64,000 bases of DNA from an uncultured Parabacteroides sp. (GTDB lineage: Bacteria; Bacteroidota; Bacteroidia; Bacteroidales; Tannerellaceae): NCBI RefSeq assembly GCF_905196875.1, contig NZ_CAJJWO010000021.1, positions 1 to 64,000 on the forward strand, read 5' to 3'. Position numbers and translations under genes: made by a program. Of the stretch, positions 1 through 8,250 are shown in pieces. The notes beneath the pieces were generated by a model, which was given only the letters and a program-made list of their open reading frames with translations, did not search any database and had not been told where the DNA came from. Numbering within the stretch: the first letter of the stretch is position 1; every line of letters begins with the position of its first letter.

Positions 1-16
1 TTATAAATAGTTTCTA

Positions 17-3000
17 TTATTTTACGATTGCTTTTACAGCAGCTTCACCTTCTACAGCTACAACAACTACACCTGCAGGAGCAGCGATAGTAGCGTTATC
101 TGAAGAAAGAACTGTGTTAGCAACTGTCTGACCAAGTACGTTAGTGATAAGAACTGTCTTACCAGCAGCACCCTTGATAGTTACATCACCGTTACCAGCG
201 ATTACAGATACTTCGGATGCGTTGATACCTTCGTTGGCAGTCGGGATACGAGTTTCGTCCAGATTAGCCTTGAATACTTCAGCATCTTCGATATCATCAG
301 TAACATATACTACACCATTGTCATAACGCAGGTAGCCACGTCCGTCGATTGTAGCATCTTCGTCCAATGCTTTGTAGCCTGTTTCGATAACAAATGTCTT
401 AGCATCATTATCAACGATACGGAATGCAAACTTAACCAACTGAGGAGCAGGTGTACCAACTTCGATCAAATCAGCTTTACCCTTTTCACCATTCCAGATA
501 GACAATACATCAGCTGTACGGAAACCAGGAACGAAACCAAGTTTAGCCCAGTCACCCTTGCTGTCTGAATACATATATTTGTTTGTGTGAATATCTTCCT
601 TACCTGCAGTAACGATAGCAGAATCAGCGAAGTTAACCAGGAAGCGTCCCTTCGTTGTATCAGCACGGTGGATCAGGTGAGAATGAGAAGGTTCGTCACA
701 TTTGTAAGTAGTATCGATACGAGTGATGTTTACACCCAACAAATATTCCCAACGGTTGTTACCTTCACGATTCACATATACAGTGTCTACATACAGAGCC
801 GGGTTGATTGCCGGAGTTTCAACTGCGTTGCCAATTCCCAGGAAGTTATCCTTTTCGTACAGTACGTTAGATTCAGAAGCATATTCAGCACGATACAGTT
901 TGATAATCTCACCCTGAGTCAGTTTCAAGTATTGAGGAGCTTCTTTTTCTTCGATAGTGAACAGGTCGTTCTCTCTCTTAGTATACATACCGCGTTTGTT
1001 CAGGATACCCTTATCTGCACTGTCACCAGAGTAAACTTTTTCTGTTGCCAGAACTGTTTTCACTTCGTAAGGAGCACCGTCATATCCGTCTGCATAACCA
1101 TCAGCAACAGATGCATCTGTGTAAGATACAGGAATCAGGTTATATTTGTCATTACCAGCCATCTTCAGTGCGAAATATTGTGCGTCTGTCAGTTCTTTGA
1201 AACCTTCTTTTTCGCCTTCCAGACCTGTTGCATATCTGTCACGACCGTCTGTTGCGTCATATTTCAGATATTCATCGTTGCCGCTATTCTTCAAAGAATA
1301 TGCAAGAACTTTCAAATAAGCGTTGTTAGCATCAACATCATCGCTTTCAGTATCTTTAAATGCTTTTGCATCAGCATCCCAATAGCCCAGTGCGCTTTCT
1401 ACACGGATAGTATCAGCTTTATAAGCTACAGGATTGTTCCATGCATCGTTTTCTTCATACATCAAAGCACCCAGACGCCATTCGGTTGAGTTGTCTTTTT
1501 CGTTAACCAAACCAACCTGATGGTTGTTCTTATGGCTTTCAGTTACATAAGATACACCTTTTACAGCTGAATAGTAACCGATATTGAACAACTGATCCTT
1601 CAATGCGTTAGCATCAAACATCTTATAACCGTCAAATTCAGTAGTTGCTACCGGCGCAATTTCGATTGTATCTACTTTTGTCAGGCTTGTACCATCAATC
1701 AAGGCATAAGTATTTGCTTTACCTGCAACAACATATAAGTCGTTAGGATCTAATGTAGTAAATGTTGTTGAAGCAGTATTGTCTGGTACAGCTGTTGGGT
1801 TTTCACGATTCTTGATAACCATCTTACCATCAACTACAGTGATAGCCCACTGAGTTTCAGGATAACCTACCAATACTTCATCTTTCTTCATGTAGCTAAC
1901 TTCGCCATCTTCGTTCAAGCCTAATACCTTGCCGTAGTTAGCACCCGTTCCGGCTGCATAGTCTTTCTTCGTATTTACATTCTTAATAATGAAGAATGAC
2001 GGAGTCTTCAATACTTCTTTCAGGTTGATCAGTGTGTTCTTTGACAACTTGATAGAGATTGCATCCAGATAATCGTAACCATCATAAGCTTTTTCTGCAG
2101 CCAATGTATAGTTATCATCTTTATTCAGAGAGATAGCGCCTAACTGATAAGTGTCAACAATGCCAGAGCCATAAGCACCAGCCACAGTAATACAATCTAC
2201 CATTTCGTCCGTACCTGCATTAAACAAAGCCGGAGCAAAGATTGAAAACTGAGTAGCATAGTCACCTTTTGTTGTAGCACCTTTCATTGCGGTAGCCAAA
2301 TCTTTCGGAGCCAAAGCAATTACTTTATACGCATAATCCTTACCACCTGTTGCAGAAGCGTATTTATCAGCCATCTGCATTACGATAATCTTACCGTCGC
2401 CATTCTGCAACATGAAATCATATCCGGAAGTTGCAGGTTCCAATGCATAACCTGTGCTCAGGTTTTTCCACTGAACAGGAACCAGGTTTCCTACTGCAAA
2501 CGGATTGTTTTCCAGAGCCTTATTACCTGCAACTCTCTTCAGTGTTGCGCTAAAGCTTGCACCATAGATACCTTGCAAATCAGATACAGAAAGCTGCAAA
2601 GAAGGAGCTGCACCGAAACGAACGGTAACATTTGCAGTTGCATGGTCGTCATTCTTTAATAAAGTAACAACGTTCGATGTATTGTCTAATGTCTTACCAT
2701 CTGCACTTAACTTAACCACAATCAGATCAGAACCAACCAGTAATTGTTCCTCTGTTCCTACATTCTGTAATGTGGCATAGCCTGTGTTAGCTTCTTTCTT
2801 TACATTCCAGTAGAAATCAGCATTATCAGCCTCGAATGCTTTAGCAATAGCAGTTCCATCAGCCTGACCTTCATAAGCTTGACCATTAGCATCCATCAAG
2901 ACATAGTATTTGCCGAAGTTGAAATCTGCACTCAAGTCGATAGTTGATGTTGCGTCTACAGCTACTAGTTCAGATACATTCACAACTCGTGCCGTAAACG

Positions 3001-3475
3001 TATTGCTTGCAGAAGCTTCTACAGAGAAAGTTGTACCATCTAATTTTACTGAATTAGTACCATCTCCAATCGTAACAGTTCCATCTACAAATGAACTACC
3101 AGCAATCGTGATATCACCTGTTCCCCAATCAGCAGAAGCAAGACCAATGGTATTACCACCTACCTCAATAGTAATATTTGTAGGAGTTGCATCTGCAGTA
3201 AATGTCATTTCCGATGTTGAGAGAATTGCATCTGCAAACGGGGTTGCGACCATTCCATGATTTGCATTACCTGTCACCACATAATCTTTACCACCTACAG
3301 AAAGTACCATATAGCCGCTTGTCACTGCATTTGAAGTTACTCCCACAGCCTGAAAAGCAGCATCAGCATAACCCACACCAGCCTTATACTTAATAGCTGC
3401 CAGCAAATCAGCAGGAGTGACCAACGCACCAGCCAGCAGGGCACCGGCCATTAACGTAGAAATCTTTTTGTTCAT
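17..3475 (-). CDS. Large secreted surface protein with DUF6383-type C-terminal domain (probable phase-variable S-layer-like glycoprotein)
   Basis: The protein is about 1152 aa. I place the start at the ATG at 3475 because it begins a clean signal peptide (MNKKISTLMAGALLAGALVT); the frame stays open upstream but adds only non-signal sequence. The mature part is rich in Ala, Thr, Asp and Val with repeated beta-like segments and no catalytic motif I recognise. The last ~70 residues (EVSVIAGNGDVTIKGAAGK..., ending VKAIVK) match the DUF6383 pattern common in Parabacteroides. They also resemble type IX secretion C-terminal sorting domains, with a V.I.N..GQ core, a short hydrophobic strand pair and a terminal K-rich strand. 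An invertible promoter lies 90-270 bp upstream and currently faces away, so the gene is probably silent in this orientation. In P. distasonis, related large glycoproteins are switched this way. Glycosylation and surface location are inferred. Confidence 0.85.
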   Translation of the reverse strand: MNKKISTLMAGALLAGALVTPADLLAAIKYKAGVGYADAAFQAVGVTSNAVTSGYMVLSVGGKDYVVTGNANHGMVATPFADAILSTSEMTFTADATPTNITIEVGGNTIGLASADWGTGDITIAGSSFVDGTVTIGDGTNSVKLDGTTFSVEASASNTFTARVVNVSELVAVDATSTIDLSADFNFGKYYVLMDANGQAYEGQADGTAIAKAFEADNADFYWNVKKEANTGYATLQNVGTEEQLLVGSDLIVVKLSADGKTLDNTSNVVTLLKNDDHATANVTVRFGAAPSLQLSVSDLQGIYGASFSATLKRVAGNKALENNPFAVGNLVPVQWKNLSTGYALEPATSGYDFMLQNGDGKIIVMQMADKYASATGGKDYAYKVIALAPKDLATAMKGATTKGDYATQFSIFAPALFNAGTDEMVDCITVAGAYGSGIVDTYQLGAISLNKDDNYTLAAEKAYDGYDYLDAISIKLSKNTLINLKEVLKTPSFFIIKNVNTKKDYAAGTGANYGKVLGLNEDGEVSYMKKDEVLVGYPETQWAITVVDGKMVIKNRENPTAVPDNTASTTFTTLDPNDLYVVAGKANTYALIDGTSLTKVDTIEIAPVATTEFDGYKMFDANALKDQLFNIGYYSAVKGVSYVTESHKNNHQVGLVNEKDNSTEWRLGALMYEENDAWNNPVAYKADTIRVESALGYWDADAKAFKDTESDDVDANNAYLKVLAYSLKNSGNDEYLKYDATDGRDRYATGLEGEKEGFKELTDAQYFALKMAGNDKYNLIPVSYTDASVADGYADGYDGAPYEVKTVLATEKVYSGDSADKGILNKRGMYTKRENDLFTIEEKEAPQYLKLTQGEIIKLYRAEYASESNVLYEKDNFLGIGNAVETPAINPALYVDTVYVNREGNNRWEYLLGVNITRIDTTYKCDEPSHSHLIHRADTTKGRFLVNFADSAIVTAGKEDIHTNKYMYSDSKGDWAKLGFVPGFRTADVLSIWNGEKGKADLIEVGTPAPQLVKFAFRIVDNDAKTFVIETGYKALDEDATIDGRGYLRYDNGVVYVTDDIEDAEVFKANLDETRIPTANEGINASEVSVIAGNGDVTIKGAAGKTVLITNVLGQTVANTVLSSDNATIAAPAGVVVVAVEGEAAVKAIVK

Positions 3476-3565
3476 AATCTTTAATTTAATATTAATAATA
3501 GTGTTACTAAAAAGCCTTTTATAACCAGTCTTCAGGTTGGTCAGTTTCAGCAAATGACTAGCTAA

Positions 3566-3586
3566 AACGTTCCTTTTTTCTAGTCA
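3566..3586 (+). repeat. Left inverted repeat of invertible promoter
   Basis: The core AACGTTCCTTTTTTCTAG followed by TCA is repeated exactly in reverse complement at 3728-3748. The outer part, AAACGTTCCT when one preceding A is counted, resembles the ARACGTWCGT core that I recall for Mpi-type invertible sites in Bacteroides, with one mismatch. Confidence 0.9.
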
Positions 3587-3605
3587 TTTCTTTGGAGTAT
3601 ATTTG
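3575..3605 (+). promoter_or_regulatory. Promoter inside the invertible segment (OFF orientation)
   Basis: The -7 box TATATTTG at 3598-3605 is a perfect TAnnTTTG. At the consensus 19-nt spacing the -33 position is TTTT, inside the left repeat, a 3 of 4 match to TTTG. It fires toward higher coordinates, where only minus-strand genes follow. Confidence 0.65.
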
Positions 3606-3727
3606 ACTTCGTATGAGAAAGAGGCAATTTCATACATATTTCTCTATTCAATTGATAAGAAAGCATATAGGAAGGATAAAATATTTTTGAAAAGAATTGT
3701 AGATTAAAAAACAAAGCTTACCTTTGT

Positions 3728-3748
3728 TGACTAGAAAAAAGGAACGTT
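3728..3748 (-). repeat. Right inverted repeat of invertible promoter
   Basis: This is the exact reverse complement of 3566-3586. Bases beyond the outer edges do not continue the symmetry, which defines the repeat length as 21 bp. Confidence 0.9.
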
Positions 3749-3958
3749 ATTTATCGTCATTACGTTACTTCCGTAATACTCTATTATTCTGAATTTTACA
3801 TATCTATATAGCACTTATACCTATTATATAATAACGTACGGACGTACATTATTAAGTGTCTCATTATCAAGAGTCATTTTTCGCAGTTTTCGAAAGCAAA
3901 TGTTAAAAGAGGTAATCCTGCCTGTTTTTCGGGGAGATAAGTGAGGTATTTCCACCAA
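3749..3958. other. Non-coding AT-rich spacer with two small palindromes
   Basis: I see no gene here. ATTACG/CGTAAT forms a small hairpin near 3760-3776. AATAACGTACG (3830-3840) faces CGTACATTATT (3843-3853) with a 2-nt centre and 10 of 11 matching pairs. Either could bind a regulator; neither has terminator character. Confidence 0.4.
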
Positions 3959-3991
3959 TGAAAAAGGGCCATCGTTTGAAACGATAGCCCT
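3959..3991 (-). terminator. Rho-independent terminator of the toxin-antitoxin/transposase-remnant transcript
   Basis: The inverted repeat AGGGCCATCGTTT / AAACGATAGCCCT (12 of 13 pairs) is followed on the minus strand by TTTTT. It lies just downstream of the transposase remnant and so closes the minus-strand transcript coming from the antitoxin. Confidence 0.8.
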
Positions 3992-4018
3992 GATACATTA
4001 TTAATATAGATAACGATC

Positions 4019-4336
4019 TTACAGATTATTGATTTCTTCTTCGGAAAGCCCGGTACACTCAGCAATCAATTTAACGGGAGTACCTTTTTCTTTAAAGCTC
4101 TTAGCAATAGATATTTTTTCTTCTTCTCGTCCTTGAACACGTCCTTCAGCATGTCCTGCAGCACGCCCTTCGACATTCGCATAATCCACAATATTCTTGC
4201 AGTCACGATACACCTTGAGCGCCTCATCGTATTCCAGGCGCTCCTCCTTGGTTAGATTGGCTATACCGGCCATCTTTTCCAGCTTCTCGAATAGTTGTTT
4301 TTGTGCCTTGAAAGGCATACGCTCCAGTTTGTCCAT
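4019..4336 (-). pseudogene. C-terminal remnant of an Rpn/PD-(D/E)XK family transposase-nuclease
   Basis: The open frame is 105 aa. Its sequence (DKLERMPFKAQKQLFEKLEKMAGIANLTKEERLEYDEALKVYRD..., then a Gly/Glu-rich helix) matches the C-terminal third of the Bacteroidales Rpn/PDDEXK_2 putative transposases, which are usually near 300 aa. The catalytic N-terminal domain is absent. The codon before the first Met is Asn, and a stop precedes it; the Asn fits the LKNMDKLERMPF continuity of full-length relatives. The PIN toxin gene ends 11 bp upstream, so the toxin-antitoxin pair occupies the place of the lost 5' part. Some expression by read-through is possible, but I infer a broken gene. Confidence 0.7.
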
Positions 4337-4347
4337 ATTCTAGTTGA

Positions 4348-4764
4348 TCAATCGTCTCCCAATAAAGAAATAAAAGTATCTATATCAATTAACTCGACTT
4401 TGGGGAAGTCGATATTCTTCAAAATATCAAAATGGTGATCCTGGCTGACAATATAAGATGCATTAGCGGCAATTGCACAATCTACAAACTTATTATCATC
4501 AACATCCAATTGAATTAAATTGAAACGAAAGTGAGCATCAAGCTTTATTGTATTCTTACGAGTTATAATCGCCTTAATGACATTTTGAGCTATAACAGCC
4601 CCCATCTTTAGAGTAAATATTTCCTCATATTCAGTCAGTATTTCATTGGTATAACACAATGTATACTTTTCTGCAAAAAAAACTTTCCAGACTTTATAAT
4701 AGTCACCCCGCTTAGACAATGAAATCAATAGGCAGTTTGTATCTAAAACCACTCTATCCATCAT
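4348..4764 (-). CDS. PIN-domain ribonuclease toxin of a toxin-antitoxin pair
   Basis: The protein is 138 aa, the usual length of a PIN-domain VapC-like toxin of the TIGR00305 type. The first acidic residue is Asp8 in VVLDTN. Glu45 or Glu41 lies in NEILTEYEE. The second acidic cluster is DVDDNKFVDCAIAANA (Asp90, Asp95), and SQDHHFD follows near residue 107. These fit a Mg-dependent single-strand RNase fold. The start ATGATG overlaps the antitoxin stop codon as ATGA, so translation is probably coupled. Either of the two adjacent Met codons could be used. The RNA target is not evident. Confidence 0.87.
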   Translation of the reverse strand: MMDRVVLDTNCLLISLSKRGDYYKVWKVFFAEKYTLCYTNEILTEYEEIFTLKMGAVIAQNVIKAIITRKNTIKLDAHFRFNLIQLDVDDNKFVDCAIAANASYIVSQDHHFDILKNIDFPKVELIDIDTFISLLGDD

Positions 4765-4985
4765 TTTGTCTTGTAAGATGTACGCAAATGTTCATGCTTC
4801 CAGCCTTCTATCACCGTATTGTTTATCTGCCCGCTATCCCATAACTTATCAATCTCTTTTTCCGCCTTTTGGGCAAAATAATTAGACAACATATCTTTTA
4901 TCTCATTCAGTGTATCTTCACTCTCAACATATGCCATCAAATCCAATATTTGTAGCTGTGCAGCATTAAAAACAGTTCTTTCCAT
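4761..4985 (-). CDS. Probable antitoxin partner of the PIN toxin
   Basis: The protein is 74 aa, acidic and helical. I chose ATG 4985 over a longer open frame because AAAGGAGG, a near-ideal Shine-Dalgarno, lies just before it (AAAGGAGGTATTATG) and a perfect -7 box lies 26 bp upstream. A strong Shine-Dalgarno is uncommon in Bacteroidetes. The C-terminus (KLWDSGQINNTVIEGWKHEHLRTSYKTK) resembles antitoxin tails that wrap a PIN toxin. The stop overlaps the toxin start by 4 bp. I infer that it neutralises the toxin and represses its own promoter; I could not assign a DNA-binding domain. Confidence 0.8.
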   Translation of the reverse strand: MERTVFNAAQLQILDLMAYVESEDTLNEIKDMLSNYFAQKAEKEIDKLWDSGQINNTVIEGWKHEHLRTSYKTK

Positions 4986-5010
4986 AATACCTCCTTTTAT
5001 TACTTTATTA

Positions 5011-5018
5011 CAAATATA
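5011..5018 (-). promoter_or_regulatory. -7 promoter box of the toxin-antitoxin operon
   Basis: TATATTTG on the minus strand is a perfect TAnnTTTG located 26 bp before the antitoxin ATG. No clear -33 TTTG is seen at 19 bp. Confidence 0.6.
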
Positions 5019-5067
5019 ACTATTTTTCCTATGAAAATGATGCAAGAGCGGGAAACAATAAAAGGAT

Positions 5068-5820
5068 TTATCTGTCCATCCATTCCTTAAACTCAGCAAC
5101 ACGTTCACGACTGACGAGTATATCCTCCTTTTCTTTCCGGTTGCCGAGCACAATCTTTAACCGGTTGGACGAATAAGCAACAATGTCCTGGATCGCATGG
5201 AAGTTAACGATGAAATTCCGGTTAACACGAAAGAAGAGCGCAGGGTCTACCAATTGTTCGATTTTATCGAGCGAATGGTCTATGGCATATTCCTTTCCGG
5301 TGTCGGTGCGGATAAAGGTGTTCCTTTCCATAATAAAAAAACAGCTAACGGATAACGTTTGCACCGACCTGTAATGCTCGCCGACTTTGATCAGAAACCG
5401 TTCCTTTCTTTGGGAATGCAACTGGCTTATTATAGACTCGATCCTGAAATAATCGATCTGCCGCCGATGAAAAGTATTGAATTTTTCCAATGCGGCATTC
5501 AAAGCGTCCGGGGCTATCGGCTTCAGAAGATAATCGACACTGTTCACTTTAAATGCTTTCAGGGCATATTCATCGTAAGCAGTTGTGAAAATAACCGGAG
5601 TTTGTATTTTACATGTTTCAAAGATTTCGAAACTGATCCCGTCTTCCAGTTGTATGTCCATAAAAATAAGTTCGGGTGCCGGATTTCCAGCCAACCAGTT
5701 GATAGCGTGCTCGATCGACCCGAGCACGCCAATAACCTCTATTTGCTTGTCCGCCTCTTCCAATAAACGGATTAGTTTATGGGCCGCCGGACGTTCGTCT
5801 TCTATAATCAGTACTTTCAT
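5068..5820 (-). CDS. LytTR-family response regulator
   Basis: The protein is 250 aa. Residues 1-120 form a receiver domain with acidic pocket residues in IIEDE and phospho-acceptor Asp55 in LIFMDIQLEDG; Lys appears in YLLKPI. Residues ~140-250 form a LytTR DNA-binding domain (FLIKVGEHYRSV ... FFRVNRNFIVNFHAI). The gene follows its sensor kinase with only one base between the kinase stop and this ATG, so the two are co-translated. The pair likely controls an envelope or membrane response. The target is not evident, although the divergent phosphatase lipoprotein is the nearest candidate. Confidence 0.93.
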   Translation of the reverse strand: MKVLIIEDERPAAHKLIRLLEEADKQIEVIGVLGSIEHAINWLAGNPAPELIFMDIQLEDGISFEIFETCKIQTPVIFTTAYDEYALKAFKVNSVDYLLKPIAPDALNAALEKFNTFHRRQIDYFRIESIISQLHSQRKERFLIKVGEHYRSVQTLSVSCFFIMERNTFIRTDTGKEYAIDHSLDKIEQLVDPALFFRVNRNFIVNFHAIQDIVAYSSNRLKIVLGNRKEKEDILVSRERVAEFKEWMDR

Positions 5821-5821
5821 T

Positions 5822-6853
5822 TCAGATGCTATTGATTGGTAGCTTTACTGTAAACTGGTTGTTATCAGCCTCTATTGTCATTTCTTTTCCCATAATCAGC
5901 TTTACCCTTTCTTTCAGATTGGTTAACCCTGTCCCGGGAGTACTTTTCAACGTATTCCTTTTTTGTATGTTATTGGTAATGACGATAAATGAATCTTCTT
6001 CATTATGGATAACAATCTTTAGGGGATTCTCTTCAGAAATCGAATTATGCTTGAGGGCATTCTCGACCAATATCTGCAAAGAGATAGGGACTATACTGTA
6101 CTTTTCAGCATCCCGGATATTCATTTCCAATTGAATCTTGTCTCCGTCGCGTTCCTTCTGGAGATCGAAATACCGGCTGACAAATTTTAATTCGTCTTTC
6201 AACGAAATCAGGTCGGTTTCCTCATGGTCCAGGATATACCTGTAAATACCAGCTAGCTGCTGAATATAGTTATCCGCCTTTTTAGTATCCACATAGATGA
6301 TTTCAGAGAGTGTGTTCAAACTGTTGAACAGGAAATGAGGGTTTACTTGTGTCTTAAGTGTCCGGTATTTATATTTCAGGTTTTCTTCTCTCAGTTGCTG
6401 TTCACGATCCACCGCTTGCCGCCAGATACTGTAAAAGAAGAAAGCGGAAGCCATCAAAGCACAGACAGAGTAGTATTTGATGGTCTGCGGAAACTCCACC
6501 TCAAACAAGTTGCTCACAAAATGAGTGGTATCCATTCCCATGATCAGATAATACACATAGATCTGCAAACTGATAACAATAAGAGAGACCAACAGGATGA
6601 TAAGCATGAAAACAATGAATACCGGTATAATGATCTTCTTTACTTTCCTGATAGGCATAGACAGGTAGTAACCAAAAAACCAGTTGCTGATACCCAGCGA
6701 GACCCAAACCAGAATAGACATAGTAGCACAGAGGAGTACCGTTGACAGTTGGAATGGATTTCCAGCTGTCAACCATTTAAAAATCAGGGCAAACAAGATG
6801 TTAAATACCAGCAGTACCCCAATAAGTGCTTTCAGTTTTTTGTTCTTTTTCAT
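5822..6853 (-). CDS. LytS/YehU-type sensor histidine kinase
   Basis: The protein is 343 aa. Four hydrophobic segments lie within residues ~8-145, with no extracellular domain of note, so it is an integral membrane sensor. The His_kinase box TQVNPHFLFNSLN carries the phospho-acceptor His173, and an HATPase region follows (LVENALKHN, then GTGLTNLKER). It is the typical partner of LytTR regulators and sits directly upstream of one. A perfect -7 box ends only 7 bp before its ATG, so the mRNA may be leaderless or nearly so. Confidence 0.93.
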   Translation of the reverse strand: MKKNKKLKALIGVLLVFNILFALIFKWLTAGNPFQLSTVLLCATMSILVWVSLGISNWFFGYYLSMPIRKVKKIIIPVFIVFMLIILLVSLIVISLQIYVYYLIMGMDTTHFVSNLFEVEFPQTIKYYSVCALMASAFFFYSIWRQAVDREQQLREENLKYKYRTLKTQVNPHFLFNSLNTLSEIIYVDTKKADNYIQQLAGIYRYILDHEETDLISLKDELKFVSRYFDLQKERDGDKIQLEMNIRDAEKYSIVPISLQILVENALKHNSISEENPLKIVIHNEEDSFIVITNNIQKRNTLKSTPGTGLTNLKERVKLIMGKEMTIEADNNQFTVKLPINSI

Positions 6854-6860
6854 GTTCTTA

Positions 6861-6891
6861 CAAATTTAATCTTTTTTATTCACTTTTCAAC
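6861..6891 (-). promoter_or_regulatory. Promoter of the LytS/LytTR operon
   Basis: On the minus strand, GTTG (6888-6891), 19 nt, then TAAATTTG (6861-6868) match the Bacteroidetes TTTG-N19-TAnnTTTG promoter at 11 of 12 specified or free positions. The ATG begins 7 nt after the box, about where transcription should start. Confidence 0.7.
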
Positions 6892-7155
6892 GAGTGTAAA
6901 GTAAAGGGGAAGAAACCAGTTTATATAATTATAGTTGCGGAGTTGTAGTTTCGTGTTGCCGAACTGTTTTGTGCGGTGTTTGAACCGGAAAAAGACATAC
7001 CCTGTTTCGCCTAATTCATTTCTTATATTCCAAAATAAATAAACGATATTCTATATTTCATTTATGGGGCCAAAAGCGGCTTTGTCTTTGTGTAATTTGT
7101 TTTATAACTGTATCTTGCGCGCCCTAACAACATTTATTAAAGAGTGAAAAACGTT
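6892..7155. other. Divergent intergenic region between kinase operon and phosphatase gene
   Basis: No gene is seen. A possible plus-strand promoter for the phosphatase is TTTG at 7087-7090 and TATCTTGC at 7111-7118 with 20 nt between them, an imperfect -7 box. The rest is unremarkable AT-rich sequence. Confidence 0.4.
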
Positions 7156-8250
7156 ATGAAAAAGAATTTATCTTACTATTTATTGTTACTTTTTTGTGTC
7201 TCCGGACTGTTTGTTTCTTGTGGAGACGATGATGATGAAAAAACGACTATCGGTTATTCCGGAAAAGATGTAAGCGGAGACGCCGGGATTACCCGCGATA
7301 AAGAAACGAAGAAGGCTGTTTTGAGTGTGACTGCCGATAAGGCATGGGAGTTATATGCCGGCTCTACAGCTGAAGATATCGATATGAACGCACCTTGTCT
7401 GACCGGTGAGGGAAAAGGCTCTTTCGATTTGAGTGTCGATGCCACTAAACGACAGATTTTCTTATTCAAGAACTCAGACGGGCAGGCTCTGCTGGCAGAA
7501 ACACTTTTGCCTGTTCACGGATATAACTTCAGAGATCTGGGTGGTATCAAGACCAGCGATGGCAAATTTGTACGCTGGGGGAAACTGTTCCGTACAGACG
7601 AAATGTACAAACTGGATGATGCCGATCTTGCTTATTTCGGAAGTACAGGGGTAAAAACTGTGGTCGATTTCCGTACAGAGGCAGAAAAGGAAGGCGGATT
7701 CGGAGGTATTATGCCTGAATCTTACGATGTGCTACCTTCGACAGTAAAAAATGCAAGCGATCTTCCGATCAATGCGGGAAATATCTTTTCCGACGAAATA
7801 TTGGGAAGTATAAAAGGCGGCGCTACGCTTGACGATATGGCACAGGTAATGATCAATGCGTATATCGAAATGGTAACGGTAGATGAATATGTGGCTCAAT
7901 ACAAAGAATTTTTTAAGCTCGTTCAGGACGAGAATTCCTTACCGCTTAGTTTTCACTGTTCAGCCGGCAAAGACCGTACGGGAGTTGCTACTATGCTTAT
8001 CCTAACAGCCCTTGGTGTCGATAAAGCGACTATCATGGAGGATTATATGCTTAGTGCAAAGTATGTGGAAGCCAAATATGCAGCTTATGTGGGCATGATC
8101 AATGTGATCGCTCCGCTCGTCACTGTCGATGAAAAATATCTGAATGCCGCCTACGAGAAAATAGACGAAAAGTACGGTTCCGTGACCAAGTTCCTTACTG
8201 AGACATTAGGTGTGGATCTTGATAAAATGAAACAGTTATACTTATATTGA
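7156..8250 (+). CDS. Tyrosine-protein-phosphatase-like lipoprotein (Y_phosphatase3 family)
   Basis: The protein is 364 aa from the second in-frame ATG, which begins a standard lipoprotein signal (MKKNLSYYLLLLFCVSGLFVSC) followed by an acidic Asp stretch typical of surface-exposed Bacteroidetes lipoproteins. A short beta domain precedes the phosphatase domain. Conserved features are NFRDLGG and the P-loop HCSAGKDRTG, with nucleophile Cys268 and Arg274 (the CX5R signature). It should hydrolyse phosphate esters on Tyr or another substrate outside the cytoplasm. The gene diverges from the LytS/LytTR operon. Its stop codon abuts the stop of the convergent gene, sharing a TGATCA. Confidence 0.88.
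   Translation: MKKNLSYYLLLLFCVSGLFVSCGDDDDEKTTIGYSGKDVSGDAGITRDKETKKAVLSVTADKAWELYAGSTAEDIDMNAPCLTGEGKGSFDLSVDATKRQIFLFKNSDGQALLAETLLPVHGYNFRDLGGIKTSDGKFVRWGKLFRTDEMYKLDDADLAYFGSTGVKTVVDFRTEAEKEGGFGGIMPESYDVLPSTVKNASDLPINAGNIFSDEILGSIKGGATLDDMAQVMINAYIEMVTVDEYVAQYKEFFKLVQDENSLPLSFHCSAGKDRTGVATMLILTALGVDKATIMEDYMLSAKYVEAKYAAYVGMINVIAPLVTVDEKYLNAAYEKIDEKYGSVTKFLTETLGVDLDKMKQLYLY

Larger units (their letters stand above)
3566..3748. promoter_or_regulatory. Invertible promoter segment flanked by perfect 21-bp inverted repeats
   Basis: A perfect 21-bp inverted repeat bounds this segment (left 3566-3586, right 3728-3748), enclosing 141 bp of AT-rich DNA. The enclosed DNA has one perfect Bacteroidetes -7 box on the plus strand and none on the minus strand. 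Inversion would move that box to about 3709-3716 on the minus strand, giving a transcript with a leader of roughly 225 nt into the surface-protein gene. As sequenced, the promoter reads away from it. This is the architecture of site-specific invertible promoters of B. fragilis capsule loci and P. distasonis surface glycoproteins. No recombinase gene lies in the window. Confidence 0.88.

Noticed and set aside
587..1489. 300-residue plus-strand open frame inside the surface glycoprotein gene
   Set aside because: It is antisense to a clearly coding gene, with low-complexity Phe/Val/Ser-rich translation and no start signal; a shadow frame.
3566..3748. Insertion-sequence remnant as explanation for the inverted repeat
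   Set aside because: The enclosed 141 bp has no coding remnant and no flanking target-site duplication, while it contains a consensus promoter.
3874..4065. 63-residue minus-strand frame after the transposase remnant
   Set aside because: It overlaps the remnant end and spans the terminator hairpin; no domain.
4986..5153. Upstream extension of the antitoxin frame
   Set aside because: It overlaps the response-regulator end and contains the promoter and Shine-Dalgarno that serve the downstream ATG.
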